DNA from: Bradyrhizobium sp. 1(2017)
GTDB lineage: Bacteria; Pseudomonadota; Alphaproteobacteria; Rhizobiales; Xanthobacteraceae
NCBI RefSeq assembly: GCF_011602485.2
Contig: NZ_CP050022.2
Span: forward strand, 1,818,001 to 1,882,000
Direction: 5' to 3'
Length of the DNA: 64,000 nt
The notes beneath the pieces were generated by a model. It had not been told where the DNA came from. It saw only the letters and a program-made list of their open reading frames with translations, and ran no database searches. This document shows positions 1-9,900 of this stretch, in pieces. The position numbers and the translations under genes are program-made. Position 1 is the stretch's first letter, and each line of letters starts with the position of its first letter.

Positions 1-338
1 GCAGCGGCCAGATCTGGTCCTATGGCATCCGGGGCAACGATCTCGTCGACGCAAAGCTCGTCAAGTCGTTCCAGCCCGACAGCATCGACGGCCTGCGCAC
101 CGACGTCACCGGCCGTCTCTATGTGGCGCGCATTCTCAAGGGGGCGATCGCGCTGCTGAAGCCCAACGGCGTGGTCGAGCGCGAGATCGCGCTCCGGGCC
201 AAGGAGCCGACCAATCTCGCCTTCGGCGGTGGTGACGGCAAATCCGTCTTCGTCACCCAGCGTCAGGGCGGCTTCATCGAATCCTTCCGCACCGACCAGC
301 CCGGCCGCGAGCACTGTCTCCAGCGCGGCCGCTGCTGA
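1..338 (+). CDS. SMP-30/gluconolactonase-like beta-propeller protein, C-terminal part (truncated by window start)
   Basis: Reading frame 3 is open from the first bases to a TGA at 336-338, so the gene begins outside the window. The visible ~111 residues include SGQIWSYGI, a DGLRTDVTGRLYVAR repeat and EPTNLAFGGGDGKSVFVTQ, the blade pattern of the SMP-30/gluconolactonase/LRE family, which hydrolyses sugar lactones or binds calcium in a six-bladed propeller. The protein ends RTDQPGREHCLQRGRC. The stop codon overlaps the first bases of an intergenic palindromic repeat. The family is clear from the blades; the substrate cannot be told from this fragment. Confidence 0.8.
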   Translation, partial: SGQIWSYGIRGNDLVDAKLVKSFQPDSIDGLRTDVTGRLYVARILKGAIALLKPNGVVEREIALRAKEPTNLAFGGGDGKSVFVTQRQGGFIESFRTDQPGREHCLQRGRC

Positions 339-385
339 GCATGATCTGGAAAAGTGTGCAGCGGTTTTCCGGAAAGATCATGCTC
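337..385. repeat. Extragenic palindromic repeat (GAGCATGATC...GATCATGCTC)
   Basis: Perfect 10-base arms GAGCATGATC / GATCATGCTC bracket a 29-base centre that itself contains GGAAAA and TTTTCC segments. This imperfect palindrome is a dispersed intergenic element recognised from Bradyrhizobium/Rhodopseudomonas genomes. It starts inside the stop region of the SMP-30-like gene and may act as a 3' stabiliser or terminator. The rest of the 339-526 gap shows no gene. Confidence 0.7.
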
Positions 386-526
386 AAGTGAAAAGAACGT
401 TCGGACGATCTGCTTCCGGCGCAGAGCCGCGCGACAGGTGCGGCATTCTTCTTGCTTGCATCTGGGCGCTGCGGGGACCAAGACTTTCGTGGCACGTCAA
501 GAGAACCGCGACCACGGAGTATTTGA

Positions 527-1552
527 GTGAAAGCCGTCCATACCGAGCTGCACCGCAGCCATGATCCGCAATTCTTCCTGGTTCGCGGCGTCGTCAAGCG
601 CACCACCGAGCAGCCCGAGCGTGCCGATCGCCTGCTCAAGGGACTGAAGGACGGCAAGCATCAACTGGTCGAGCCGACGATGTTCGGGCAGGGGCCTCGC
701 GCGCGAATTCACAGCCCGGAATATCTGTCCTTCCTGAGTGAAGCCTGGGACGCCTGGACGGCGCTTGGCGATTCCGGCCCGGAGATGATCGGCAACATCC
801 ATCCGGTGCGCCACGCTGCGACCTATCCCACCCACATCGTCGGCAAGCTTGGCTGGCACACCGCCGATACCGCAGCGCCCATCGGCCCCGGCACCTGGGC
901 CGCCGCTTGCGCCGCGACCGACGTCGCGGTCACGGCGGCGCAGATGGTGATGGACGGCGAGGACGCGACCTATGCCCTTTGCCGTCCGCCCGGCCATCAC
1001 GCCTATCGCGACATGGCCGGCGGCTTCTGCTTCCTCAACAACAGCGCGATCGCGGCGGCGCATCTACGGCAGAAGCACGAGCGCGTCGTCATCCTCGATG
1101 TCGACGTCCATCACGGCAACGGCACGCAGGGAATCTTCTATGCGCGGCCGGACGTCTACACGATCTCGATCCATGCCGATCCAGTCGCCTATTATCCATA
1201 TGTGTGGGGTTATGCCCATGAGCGCGGCGAGGGGCCCGGCCTCGGCGCCAATCTCAACATCCCGCTGGCCATTGGCACCGGCGATGACGCCTACATGCAG
1301 GCGCTGGACGTCGCGCGCAGGGCGATCGAATCCTTTGCGCCGGGCGCGCTCGTCATCGCGCTCGGCCTGGATGCCTCCGAGCACGATCCGCTGAAGGGAT
1401 TGGCGGTCACCACGCCGGGCTTCCGCCGCATCGGCCGAGCCATCGCGAAGATGGGCCTGCCGACCGTGTTCGTGCAGGAGGGCGGTTATCTCTCGGATAT
1501 CCTCGGCGCAAACCTGACCTCGGTGCTGGCAGGGTTCGAAGAGGCGCGGTGA
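527..1552 (+). CDS. Histone deacetylase family protein (acetylpolyamine amidohydrolase-like)
   Basis: A 341-residue zinc amidohydrolase of the HDAC/AcuC/AphA superfamily, expected to remove acetyl groups from lysines or polyamines in the cytoplasm. Diagnostic motifs are RPPGHHAYRDMAGGFCFLNN with the His-His charge-relay pair, VVILDVDVHHGNGTQ with the Asp-x-His zinc ligands, LGLDASEHDP (third zinc ligand region), and QEGGYL near the C-terminus with the expected glycines and tyrosine. Length matches bacterial class II-like deacetylases. The start is a GTG at 527; it is the first start codon in frame after the upstream repeat. The gene stands alone and faces the LLM monooxygenase, with a palindromic repeat between. 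The natural substrate cannot be read from sequence. Confidence 0.92.
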   Translation: MKAVHTELHRSHDPQFFLVRGVVKRTTEQPERADRLLKGLKDGKHQLVEPTMFGQGPRARIHSPEYLSFLSEAWDAWTALGDSGPEMIGNIHPVRHAATYPTHIVGKLGWHTADTAAPIGPGTWAAACAATDVAVTAAQMVMDGEDATYALCRPPGHHAYRDMAGGFCFLNNSAIAAAHLRQKHERVVILDVDVHHGNGTQGIFYARPDVYTISIHADPVAYYPYVWGYAHERGEGPGLGANLNIPLAIGTGDDAYMQALDVARRAIESFAPGALVIALGLDASEHDPLKGLAVTTPGFRRIGRAIAKMGLPTVFVQEGGYLSDILGANLTSVLAGFEEAR

Positions 1553-1580
1553 AGTCTCTTTCGCCTCCGCCCGCGCAGGT

Positions 1581-1666
1581 CGTCATGCCCGGGCTTGTCG
1601 CCGGCATCCACGATCTTTGTTCGGCGCGGCGACGCGCGGATGGCCGGGACAAGCCCGGCCATGACG
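1581..1666. repeat. Extragenic palindromic repeat between convergent genes (CGTCATGCCCGGGC...GCCCGGCCATGACG)
   Basis: The arms CGTCATGCCCGGGCTTGTC and GACAAGCCCGGCCATGACG are reverse complements with one mismatch, separated by about 48 bases holding a second smaller inverted motif. This is the dispersed CGTCATG-type repeat found between genes of Bradyrhizobium. Here it sits between the convergent HDAC and LLM genes, where a transcript hairpin could serve both strands. Confidence 0.75.
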
Positions 1667-1698
1667 ATTGCGGAGAATTCGGAAAGTAAGGCGAGAGC

Positions 1699-2679
1699 TC
1701 AAAACATCCCGCTCGCCGCGAGCGCCTTTCGGACGTGCTGCATCTCGGTCTCGTCGGCGACCATGTCGAGCATGATCGTGGTCAGGCCCCTCGCCGCAAA
1801 TTCCCTCAGCTTCGTGCCGATCTCGGTGTAGCTGCCGACCAGATACGGACAGTCGGCCTGGAAGGTCAGGAACGGCAGGAGCCAGTAGCCATTGTCGGCA
1901 AGCTCGGCGTTCTGGCCGGCATAGAGGTGGCGCTTCCATACGGAGTCGGTATTTTCCACGGTGAGCGCGAGCAGCTCGCGATCATCGACGTTGTCGCGAA
2001 AACGGGCCCTGGCCGCCTGCCGCGCCTCCTCGCGTCCCTCGCGGGCGAAAATCCCAAAGTTCATGCCTGCTACGTCGCGCCCGCGATCGAGATCGGATGG
2101 CAGCATCTGCATCTTGATGCAGCCGGTCTCTCGTGCCACGCGCTGCGCCGCTTCCGACTGGCCCGCGATCAGGAATTCTGGCATCAGCTCCGGCGGCAGG
2201 CGCGGTCGCAATTGCAGATGTCTGGCGCGATAGAAATGCCCCTGGAAATTCAACGGTCGCGGGCTCGAGAGCAGCTCACGCATCAGCGTGACGAATTCCG
2301 CGAGCCGGACGTAGCGGTCGGCGTGCGATGAGTCATCGCCCAGTCCCTGCAAGTCGCTGACCGCGGTCCCCGTGATCATGTTGAGATAGACCTTGCGGCC
2401 GTAGAGCTGCGCGAAGGACGAGACGAATTTGGCCGCCGTGAACGGATGCATGTAGACCGGATTGACGGCGATCAGCGGTGAAGATCGCGCCGTCTCCGCG
2501 ATGATGTGCTGGGCCATCGCCCAGGGCGTGACGAACACGTCGTTGCCTTCGAACAGCAGGATGCCTTCGAAGCGGTTCTGGTCGGCGAACCGCGCCACCC
2601 GCATCAGCTCACCGACATATGTCCTGGGGTCACGGTTGCGAGAGATCGCCGGAAAGACCCGCAGCCGCGGAGCCGTCAT
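1699..2679 (-). CDS. LLM class flavin-dependent monooxygenase (NRPS-locus tailoring enzyme candidate)
   Basis: A 326-residue bacterial-luciferase-like (TIM barrel, FMNH2-dependent) oxygenase. Segments such as AMAQHIIAETARSSPLIAVNPVYMHPF, the QLYGRKVYLNMITG strand and FLIAGQSEAAQRVARETG match the alkanesulfonate monooxygenase/SsuD branch. The start ATG overlaps the stop of the upstream phosphopantetheinyl transferase (shared ATGA at 2676-2679), so the two are translationally coupled. Because that transferase primes NRPS carrier domains and the NRPS gene lies just upstream on the same strand, I infer the oxygenase modifies the peptide or one of its precursors. No neighbouring flavin reductase is visible, so FMNH2 must come from elsewhere. 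It could alternatively be an unrelated sulfonate monooxygenase. Confidence 0.88.
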   Translation of the reverse strand: MTAPRLRVFPAISRNRDPRTYVGELMRVARFADQNRFEGILLFEGNDVFVTPWAMAQHIIAETARSSPLIAVNPVYMHPFTAAKFVSSFAQLYGRKVYLNMITGTAVSDLQGLGDDSSHADRYVRLAEFVTLMRELLSSPRPLNFQGHFYRARHLQLRPRLPPELMPEFLIAGQSEAAQRVARETGCIKMQMLPSDLDRGRDVAGMNFGIFAREGREEARQAARARFRDNVDDRELLALTVENTDSVWKRHLYAGQNAELADNGYWLLPFLTFQADCPYLVGSYTEIGTKLREFAARGLTTIMLDMVADETEMQHVRKALAASGMF

Positions 2680-3407
2680 TCAGCCGCTTCCCGGAGCGGC
2701 CAGGCATTGCGGCTGATGGGAAGGCCGCCGGCCGCACGGGAGCCGTCGGCGATCGCGAGCCGGTGCGAAGGGGAGGGCGAGCATAGCGAGAAGCGCCAGC
2801 CATGCGGATCGTCGGCAATGTCGGGCTTGAAGCTGATCTCGATGGCCTCGCGTGACACCTGCATGGCGAAGGCGTCGAGCGGCAGATTGAGCCCAAAGCC
2901 CCTGGCCTTCAGATAGGCCTCCTTCAGCGTCCAATAGTCGAAGAAGCGCTCGATCGCGGCGGGCTCAGGCAGCCCGCGCAAGGTTTCGATTTCCTCCGGC
3001 GCAAAGAAGCGGAGCGCGGTGGACAGCGGCGCGACGCGCCGGGACACGGTTTCGACGTCGACGCCGACGGCCTCATGCCGTGATACGACGCAGGCGACGC
3101 ATCCGTCGGCATGCGACAGGCTGAAATGCAGCGCGGTCGAGGTCCTGGGCGCTGCGACAAACGGCCGCCCGTAACGGCCGGCCGCAAAGGACCAGTCGGA
3201 GGGAGGAACGTTGGACGCGACCTGCGACAGCGCCATGCGCAGCATGGCATGCGCGAAAATGTACTGTCGTCGATGCCGCTCGAACATGAAGCGGTCAGCC
3301 CGGATCCGTTCGTCGACCGAGAGCAGCCGTCGGCACGCATCGAGCGCGCCCGGCGCGTCGATCGTTTCGATCAGTCCGACGAAGAGTTCAATCCTATCGT
3401 CTGCCAT
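2676..3407 (-). CDS. 4'-phosphopantetheinyl transferase, Sfp type
   Basis: Transfers phosphopantetheine from CoA to the serine of carrier-protein domains. The 243-residue form from the ATG at 3407 (MADDRIELFV) fits the Sfp family; the frame is open upstream to 3515 but adds a poor N-terminus. Motifs: GVDVE at residues 115-119 (Mg-binding Asp and Glu), WTLKEAYLKARG at 159-170 (catalytic Glu and Lys), and FSLSHADG at 95-102. It overlaps the LLM oxygenase by four bases and lies downstream of the NRPS, whose two carrier domains (GADSL and GGHSL) are the obvious substrates. Assignment to the family is secure; the link to the NRPS is by position. Confidence 0.93.
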   Translation of the reverse strand: MADDRIELFVGLIETIDAPGALDACRRLLSVDERIRADRFMFERHRRQYIFAHAMLRMALSQVASNVPPSDWSFAAGRYGRPFVAAPRTSTALHFSLSHADGCVACVVSRHEAVGVDVETVSRRVAPLSTALRFFAPEEIETLRGLPEPAAIERFFDYWTLKEAYLKARGFGLNLPLDAFAMQVSREAIEISFKPDIADDPHGWRFSLCSPSPSHRLAIADGSRAAGGLPISRNAWPLREAAE

Positions 3408-3638
3408 CAAATGGGCCTTTGGCGTCGGACGAGGCCATATCCCCGATCCCGACGGAAGAATCACCTGAGCAAGAAGCAACCCGTGCAGACCGCTGCTAGC
3501 GGTACACCCGGGCAAATTCTTGTCGATTTGCAGGCCGGTTTACAGGCGCAAGCTTGTGCGAGACCCCAATGCGACGCACAAGCGGCCCGGCTCCGAACGT
3601 TGAAGTCTGAGATTCGTGCGGCGTCCCGCCGACGAACC

Positions 3639-3815
3639 TTACTTCTTCTTCGCCTTCTTCTTGGCTTTCTTCGCTCCGCCCAGCAACGAAAGGCTGGCGT
3701 CGACGTCCTTCAGTGCGGACTGGAGCTTCTTCTTCTCGGCGGTGAGCAGCTTCTGGAGGGCCCTGCGATCCTTGTCACTCAATGTGGTGCCCTTGGCAAA
3801 TTTGATGATACCCAT
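3639..3815 (-). CDS. Small lysine-rich hypothetical protein
   Basis: A 58-residue protein starting MGIIKFAKGTTLSDKDR and ending in a run rich in lysine (KKAKKKAKKK). The start at 3815 has a strong ribosome site, GGGGGAG, a few bases upstream; the frame continues to 3908 but with a weaker start. It has a central helix (KDRRALQKLLTAEKKKLQSALKDVDASLSLLGG) and a basic tail that could bind nucleic acid or acidic surfaces. It lies between the transferase and the NRPS on the same strand. I do not recognise a family; it may be a passenger unrelated to peptide synthesis. Confidence 0.6.
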   Translation of the reverse strand: MGIIKFAKGTTLSDKDRRALQKLLTAEKKKLQSALKDVDASLSLLGGAKKAKKKAKKK

Positions 3816-3957
3816 AACACTCCCCCGGTTGAAAATAATCGTCCAGATCAAAACGCGGGAATAATGTTGCGCGCTAGCGCCCAAATAATCAAGATGCAAC
3901 TTGCTCATTCACAGCTTTGACGAGTGAATCCGTACTGGTCCCGTCCTGCGCGACCGA

Positions 3958-6900
3958 TCATGCCGCCCTGCGAGCGAGCAACCGGCCGAGCGGCATGTCG
4001 GGCCGGGCGATGGCGGCCGCCAATAGTATGACCAGATCCTTCATCCACGTCCGGACCATATGGTCGTCCAGCAATTCGCGCTTGTAATTGCACGAGCCGG
4101 TGATTCCGGCCGGGCGCTCCTTCAGCATCAGCGACAGCCAGGTCTGGTCGATCGGCAGCACCGGCTGGCCCTCGCGCGCGATGTTGCCGATGGACTCCGT
4201 CGCGAGATCAGGCAGAGCCAGCGGCTGGCGCAGCGGATTTTGCAGGGTGAAATAGACCTGGAGCAGCGAGGCGGGGTCTATCCCCTCCCGCTCCAGATGG
4301 TCGGCCAAAATGCTGAACGGCAGCTCCTGCCGCACATGCGCGTCCAGCACGCTCCGGCGTACCCGCGCCAGGGCTTGGCCGAACGACAGCTCGGGCGTAA
4401 TTTCGCTGCGGACGATCACCGTGTTCTCGAACGGGCCGACGATGCGGTCGGTGTCCGGCTGGGCGCGATTGGCCATCGCGGTGGTGACCACGATATCGGT
4501 GCGGCCCGTTCGTGCCAGCAGCAGCGCCTTCAGGCCGGCGAGGAGGCACATGAACAGGGTAGCGTTATGCTGGCCGGCGAAGGCCGTGATCCGGTTGACC
4601 AACTCGGGCTCGAGGCTCACTGGGTGATGCCCGGTGGATGCCCCCGGGCTTGACGCGCCGTCGAAGACGGGGCCGGCACCACGCAAATCCTCAGTCCAGT
4701 CGGCGGCCTGGCGACGGGCCGCGCCGGTGCCGCACCACCAGCGCTGCCAGCGCGCGACGTCGGAAAAGGCCGGCGGCGGTTTCGGCAGCGGTACCGACGG
4801 ATATCCGGCCAGCGCCGCATAGCGCGTGGACAATTCCTCGAACAGCACGCCGATCGACCAGCCATCGACGATGGCGTGATGCAGCGTCAGCAGCAGCACA
4901 TGATCGTCGTCGTGGAGCCGCAACAACCGGGCGCGCAACAGCGGCGCGCGCGTGGCGTCGATCGGAGCAAAGGTCTCCTGCTCGATCAGGAGGTTGATTT
5001 TCCTGAGCTCGAGCGCCCTGCGCCGCTTGTTGTTATGGGGATGACCGTCGCCGATGGTCTCGACCGTCAGGGCAGGACCGATGATGCCGGGCGCGACGAC
5101 ATGGCTGGTGGGCTCCTCGCCGTTCCAGTTGAAGCTGGTTCGCAGCGATTCGTGCCGGCCGACGATATCGTCGATGGCCTGCGCCAGGGCGGCCCGATCG
5201 AGCGGGCCCTTGAGGCTGAAGGCGAAGGGCAGGTTGAACAGCGGCAGCCCCGGCAGGTTCTGTTCGATCCGCAGCATCTGATCCTGCGCGATCGAGGGCG
5301 CCGGAGGACCGCCTTCGGTCGGCCTCGTTTCAGCCCGCGTTGTTTCGATCGACCTTGCCCCGCGCGCGGCACGCTTGCGCGGCTTCGCGGCCACGGCCGC
5401 ATCGACCTGCCGGCCAAGCTCTTTGATTGTCGGGGCCTCAAAGATGGTCTTGATCGGCAGCGAAACCCCGAGCGCACGAGCGATGCGCGCCATCGTCTGG
5501 CCCGCGAGCAGCGAATGGCCGCCGAGATCGAAGAAATTGTCGGTGACGCCGATGCTCTCGACCTTCAGCAAGTCGATCCAGATGTCGGAGAGCACCTTTT
5601 CCGTGAAGCCCCGCGCCGGCAGGGCTACATCCGGCCCAGACACCTCCTGCTGCGCCGGCGCCGGAAGCGCGGACCGGTCGAGCTTGCCATGGGCGTTGAG
5701 CGGCACCTGATCCAGGAACAGGAAGGCGGACGGGACCGCGTGGCCCGGCAGACGGCTCTTCAGGAATTCGCGCAGCTCGCTGGCGTTGCTCGTGTTGCCG
5801 GGCCTTGCGACGATATGGGCGACCAGCCTGACATCGCCGCTTGCCTCGCGACGCGCCTCGACGATGCCGGCATGCACATTGGGATGCCCGGCGAGCACGT
5901 TCTCGATCTCCTTGAGCTCGATACGGTAGCCGCGGATCTTGACCTGATGGTCGGCGCGGCCGAGGCATTCGATTGTGCCGTCAGCGCGGCGGCGGGCGAG
6001 GTCGCCGGTCCGGTAGAGCCGGCTGCCTGTCCGGTGCGAGAACGGATCGGGCAGGAAGCGTTGCCGGCTCTGTGCGGGATCGTTGATATAGCCGCGGCCG
6101 ACGCCGGCGCCGCCGATGCAGAGCTCGCCGGTCACGCCGAGCGGCAACGGCTGGAGGTTTGCATCGAGCACGTGGAGCTGGGTGTTCGGCAGCGGCGCGC
6201 CCACCGCAACGTTGCCGGTCGCGGCCGCCGGCGCCTTGGTCAGGCGATGCAGGGAGACGTCGTCGGAACATTCCGACGCGCCATAGGCGTTGATCAGCGG
6301 CACTTTCGGGCAGCGGGCGAACCAGGCGTTGCAGAGATCGACGGGCAGCGGCTCTCCGGTCGAGATCAGCAGTCGCAATCTGGCGAAGGCGCGCCGGACC
6401 CGTGCCTCGTTCATTCGTTCGACGACGACGCGCAAGAGCGAGGGAACGATCTCGAGCACCGTGATGCCTTCGTGTTCGATCTCCTGTGCCAGCAGGATGG
6501 GGTCCTGCACCGTCGCGTTGCCGCAGATATGCACGCGCGCGCCGGCCATGGGCGCGGCGAGGAACTGCCAGACCGAGATGACGAAGCTCTGCGGCGCGGT
6601 CTGCGCGATCACGTCCCTGGCCGAGAGCCCGAGCTCGGAGATGAGCGAGGCCAGATGGTTCGACAGGCCGCGCTGCTCGATCATGACGCCCTTCGGCGCG
6701 CCGGAGGAGCCGGACGTGTAGACGAGATAAGCGAGGCTCGATGCGGCACGCGGTGCGGCGCGGACCGGCTTGGCCGCCGCTGGCGCGACCACGTCTTCGA
6801 GTTCGGCCACATGAATGCGCTCGACCAGCGAGTCGAGCAGCGTCTCGGCCGTGGCGGACTGGGCTCGTCCGGTCAGCAGCACGCGGGCGCAGCTCGATCC

Positions 6901-9900
6901 GAGGATGGTTGCAAGGCGGGCCGGCGGCTGGTCGGGATCGAGATTGAGGAAGGCCGCGCCGACGCGCTGCACCGCGATCATCGCCGCGAGCAGGTCCGGT
7001 CCGCGCTCCGCCAGCAGCGCGACCACGCTCTCGGCGCCAACGCCCTTGCGCGTCAGCCAGCGCGCGGCCGCCTGACTGCGCTGCGCCAGATCGCGATAGC
7101 TCAGGGACGCGCGGCCGTCCGACACTGCAACGGCGTTCGGCCTACGCTTGGCTTGACGATCGAAGCGCTCGCTCGGATTGCCGCGCTTGGCGAAATCGAC
7201 CGGCGCGCCCCGGCCTTGCGCCAGCAATTGGCGGCGTTCGGCCGCTGTCAGGAGCGGCAGGCGCGAGATGCGCTGCTCCGGATTGGCGATGACGGCCTTG
7301 AGCAGAGTCTTGAATTGGATCGCCATGCGTTCGATCGTCGCCGCGTCGAACAGATCGGTGGCGTATTCGAAGAATCCGGTGAAGCGGCCATCGGCCTCGA
7401 CCAGCTCGAGCGTGATGTCGAAGCGCGCCACCTTGGGATCGATTTCCAGCCGCCGTGTCGACAGGCCCCGGAAGCGGGCCGCCTCGATCGAGGCGTTCTG
7501 GAGGATGAACATGATCCGGAACAATGGATTGCCGTCGCTCCGGCGCGCGATCTGGAGCGCGCGCAGCACCTCCTCGATCGGCAGATCCTGGTGGCGGTAG
7601 GCGTCGAGCGTGACCTGCCGCACCCGCCGCAGAATCTCGCCGAAGCTCGGATCACCGCTGAAATCGTTGCGCAGGATCAGGGGGTTGGCGAACAGCCCGA
7701 TCAGGCGTTCGCTTTCGATCTGGTTGCGGTTGGCGATCAGCGATCCCGTGGCGACATCGTCATGCGAGGTGAGGCGGAACAGCAGGCATTGGAAGGCCGC
7801 GAGCAGCGTCATGAAGGGCGTGACGCCCTGGTTCTGGCTCAGCGCGCGCAGGTCGGCCGACAGGGTCTTGGAGAATTCGAGATAGTGACGGGCGCCGTGG
7901 CCGCTCCAGACCTCCGGCCTCGGCCGGTCGGTTCGCAGCGGCAGCGTGGTGACGCCATCGAGCTGAGTCCGCCAATAGTCGAGTTGCCCCTTGGCCGCCG
8001 GTGTCAGCGCCCAGCTCTGCTGCCAGAGCGCAAAGTCGCGATATTGGAAGGTGGGCGGGAGCAGCACGGCGGCGCTCTGCTGGTGCGCGGCCGCATAATG
8101 GGCGGCAAGCTCCTCCCAGAACAGCCGCTGCGACCAGCCGTCGGTGGCGAGGTGATGGACGTTGACCACAAGCGCGTGGCTCGTTCTGTCGAACGACAGC
8201 AGCGTGACCTTCAGCGGCGGCTCGCGGGCGAGGTCGAACGGATATTGCGCGAGCTTGAGCGCCGCGCGCCTGACGATTGCGGCCCGCTTGTCGGCCGGGC
8301 AGGGTTTTAGCTTGATCCGCTCAAACCGCTGCGGCGATTGCAGCACGAGCTGCGCCGGCTCGCCCTGCGGCTCGATGAAGATTGACCGCAGCACCTCGTG
8401 GCGCGCGCAAATCGCCGTGAGGCTCGCAGAAAGCGCGGCGACATCGAGCGGGCCTTTGAGAACGGCGGCTTCGACGACATTATAGTTGTAGCGCGTCGGA
8501 TCGAGCCGCGAGAGCACATACATCCGCTGCTGCTGGAACGATAGCGGTGCATCTGCCGCCGCCTGGCGCCAGGCCGGTAGTCCCGTCTCGCGGCGGCTTG
8601 CAGCGGTCCCGAGCCGTGCGGCGAGCGCGGCCACGGTGGGGCAATCGAAAATGTCCTCGAACGAGAGGTCGACGCTGAAGCGTCCGCGCAGGCGCGAGCG
8701 CATTTGCGTCACCGCGAGCGAATCCGCACCGAGCGCGAAGACGTCCTGATCGGTGCCGACCTGCGGCAGCTCCAACAGGCCGGCCCAGATCGCGGCGAGC
8801 CGGGTCTCCAGCGCGTTGCGTGGCACCTGCGCCTCGTCGCCGCCCTCCGAGGGCGCGATCAGGCCGGCCAGCGCGTTGCGCTTGACCTTGCCGCTGGCAC
8901 CTTTCGGCAACGCCGCCACGCTGCGGATCAGGCTCGGCACCTTGTAGGCTGCAAGTCGCTTTCGCGCGAACTGGCGCAACTGGTCCGAGCTCGCCTCGGA
9001 ATTGGGCCGCAGCACCACGACGGCAGCAACGTTCTCGCCGAGCTTTTCGTGCGGGACGGCGAACACGCCGGCCTCCAGCACGGCCGGATGGCCGAGCAGG
9101 ACCTCTTCCACTTCCAGCGGCGAGATCTTCTGCCCACCGCGGTTGATGACGTCCTTGATGCGGCCGACGATGAAGAGATAGCCGTCCTCGTCGAGATAGC
9201 CGAGATCGCCGGTTCGGAACCAGCCATTGCGGAACGCGGCTTTGGTTGCCGCCGCGTCATTGTAGTAGCCGCGGCTCATGTTGGGACCGCGCAGTATGAT
9301 CTCGCCATGCGCGCTGCTCGCAAGCGGGCGGCCCGCCTCGTCCATGATCGCGATCTCCGGTCCTGCGGCGCGGCCGACCGATCCGATCTTGCGCAGCTCG
9401 AACGGGTTGGCCGCGATCTGCGAGGCCGCCTCCGTCATGCCGTAGGTCTCGAGCACGGGAACGCCGAAATTTGCTTCCAATCCCTCGAGGATCGCGGGCG
9501 CCAGCGAAGCCGAGGCCGAACGGATCACGCGCAAGGACGACGACCGCGCGCGGTCCGGCTCGGCTTCGGCCGCAGTCAGCAGCGCACGATGAATGGTCGG
9601 CACCGCCGTGTACCAGGTCGGCTGCAACTCTCGCATCCAGCCGAAGAAGGACGATGGATCGAAACCCTCGGTGCAGATCACGCTGGAGCCTGCGGCCAGC
9701 GCCGTCAGCAGGCCGGAGATCAGGCCATGGGCGTGAAACAGCGGCAGCACGTTGAGCAGGCGATCATGCGACGTGAGCGACAGCACGCGGCCGGCATTGT
9801 GGGCGGACAGGCACACATTGCGATGCGTGAGCGGCACCATCTTCGGCCGCGCCGCCGTGCCCGACGTCAGCAGGATGAACGCATCGTCCTCGCCGCGCGC

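Noticed and set aside
4876..8310. Plus-strand open frame of 1144 codons across the NRPS
   Set aside because: It is the antisense frame of the NRPS in G/C-biased DNA; the translated sequence shows no domain and the opposite strand has complete NRPS motifs.
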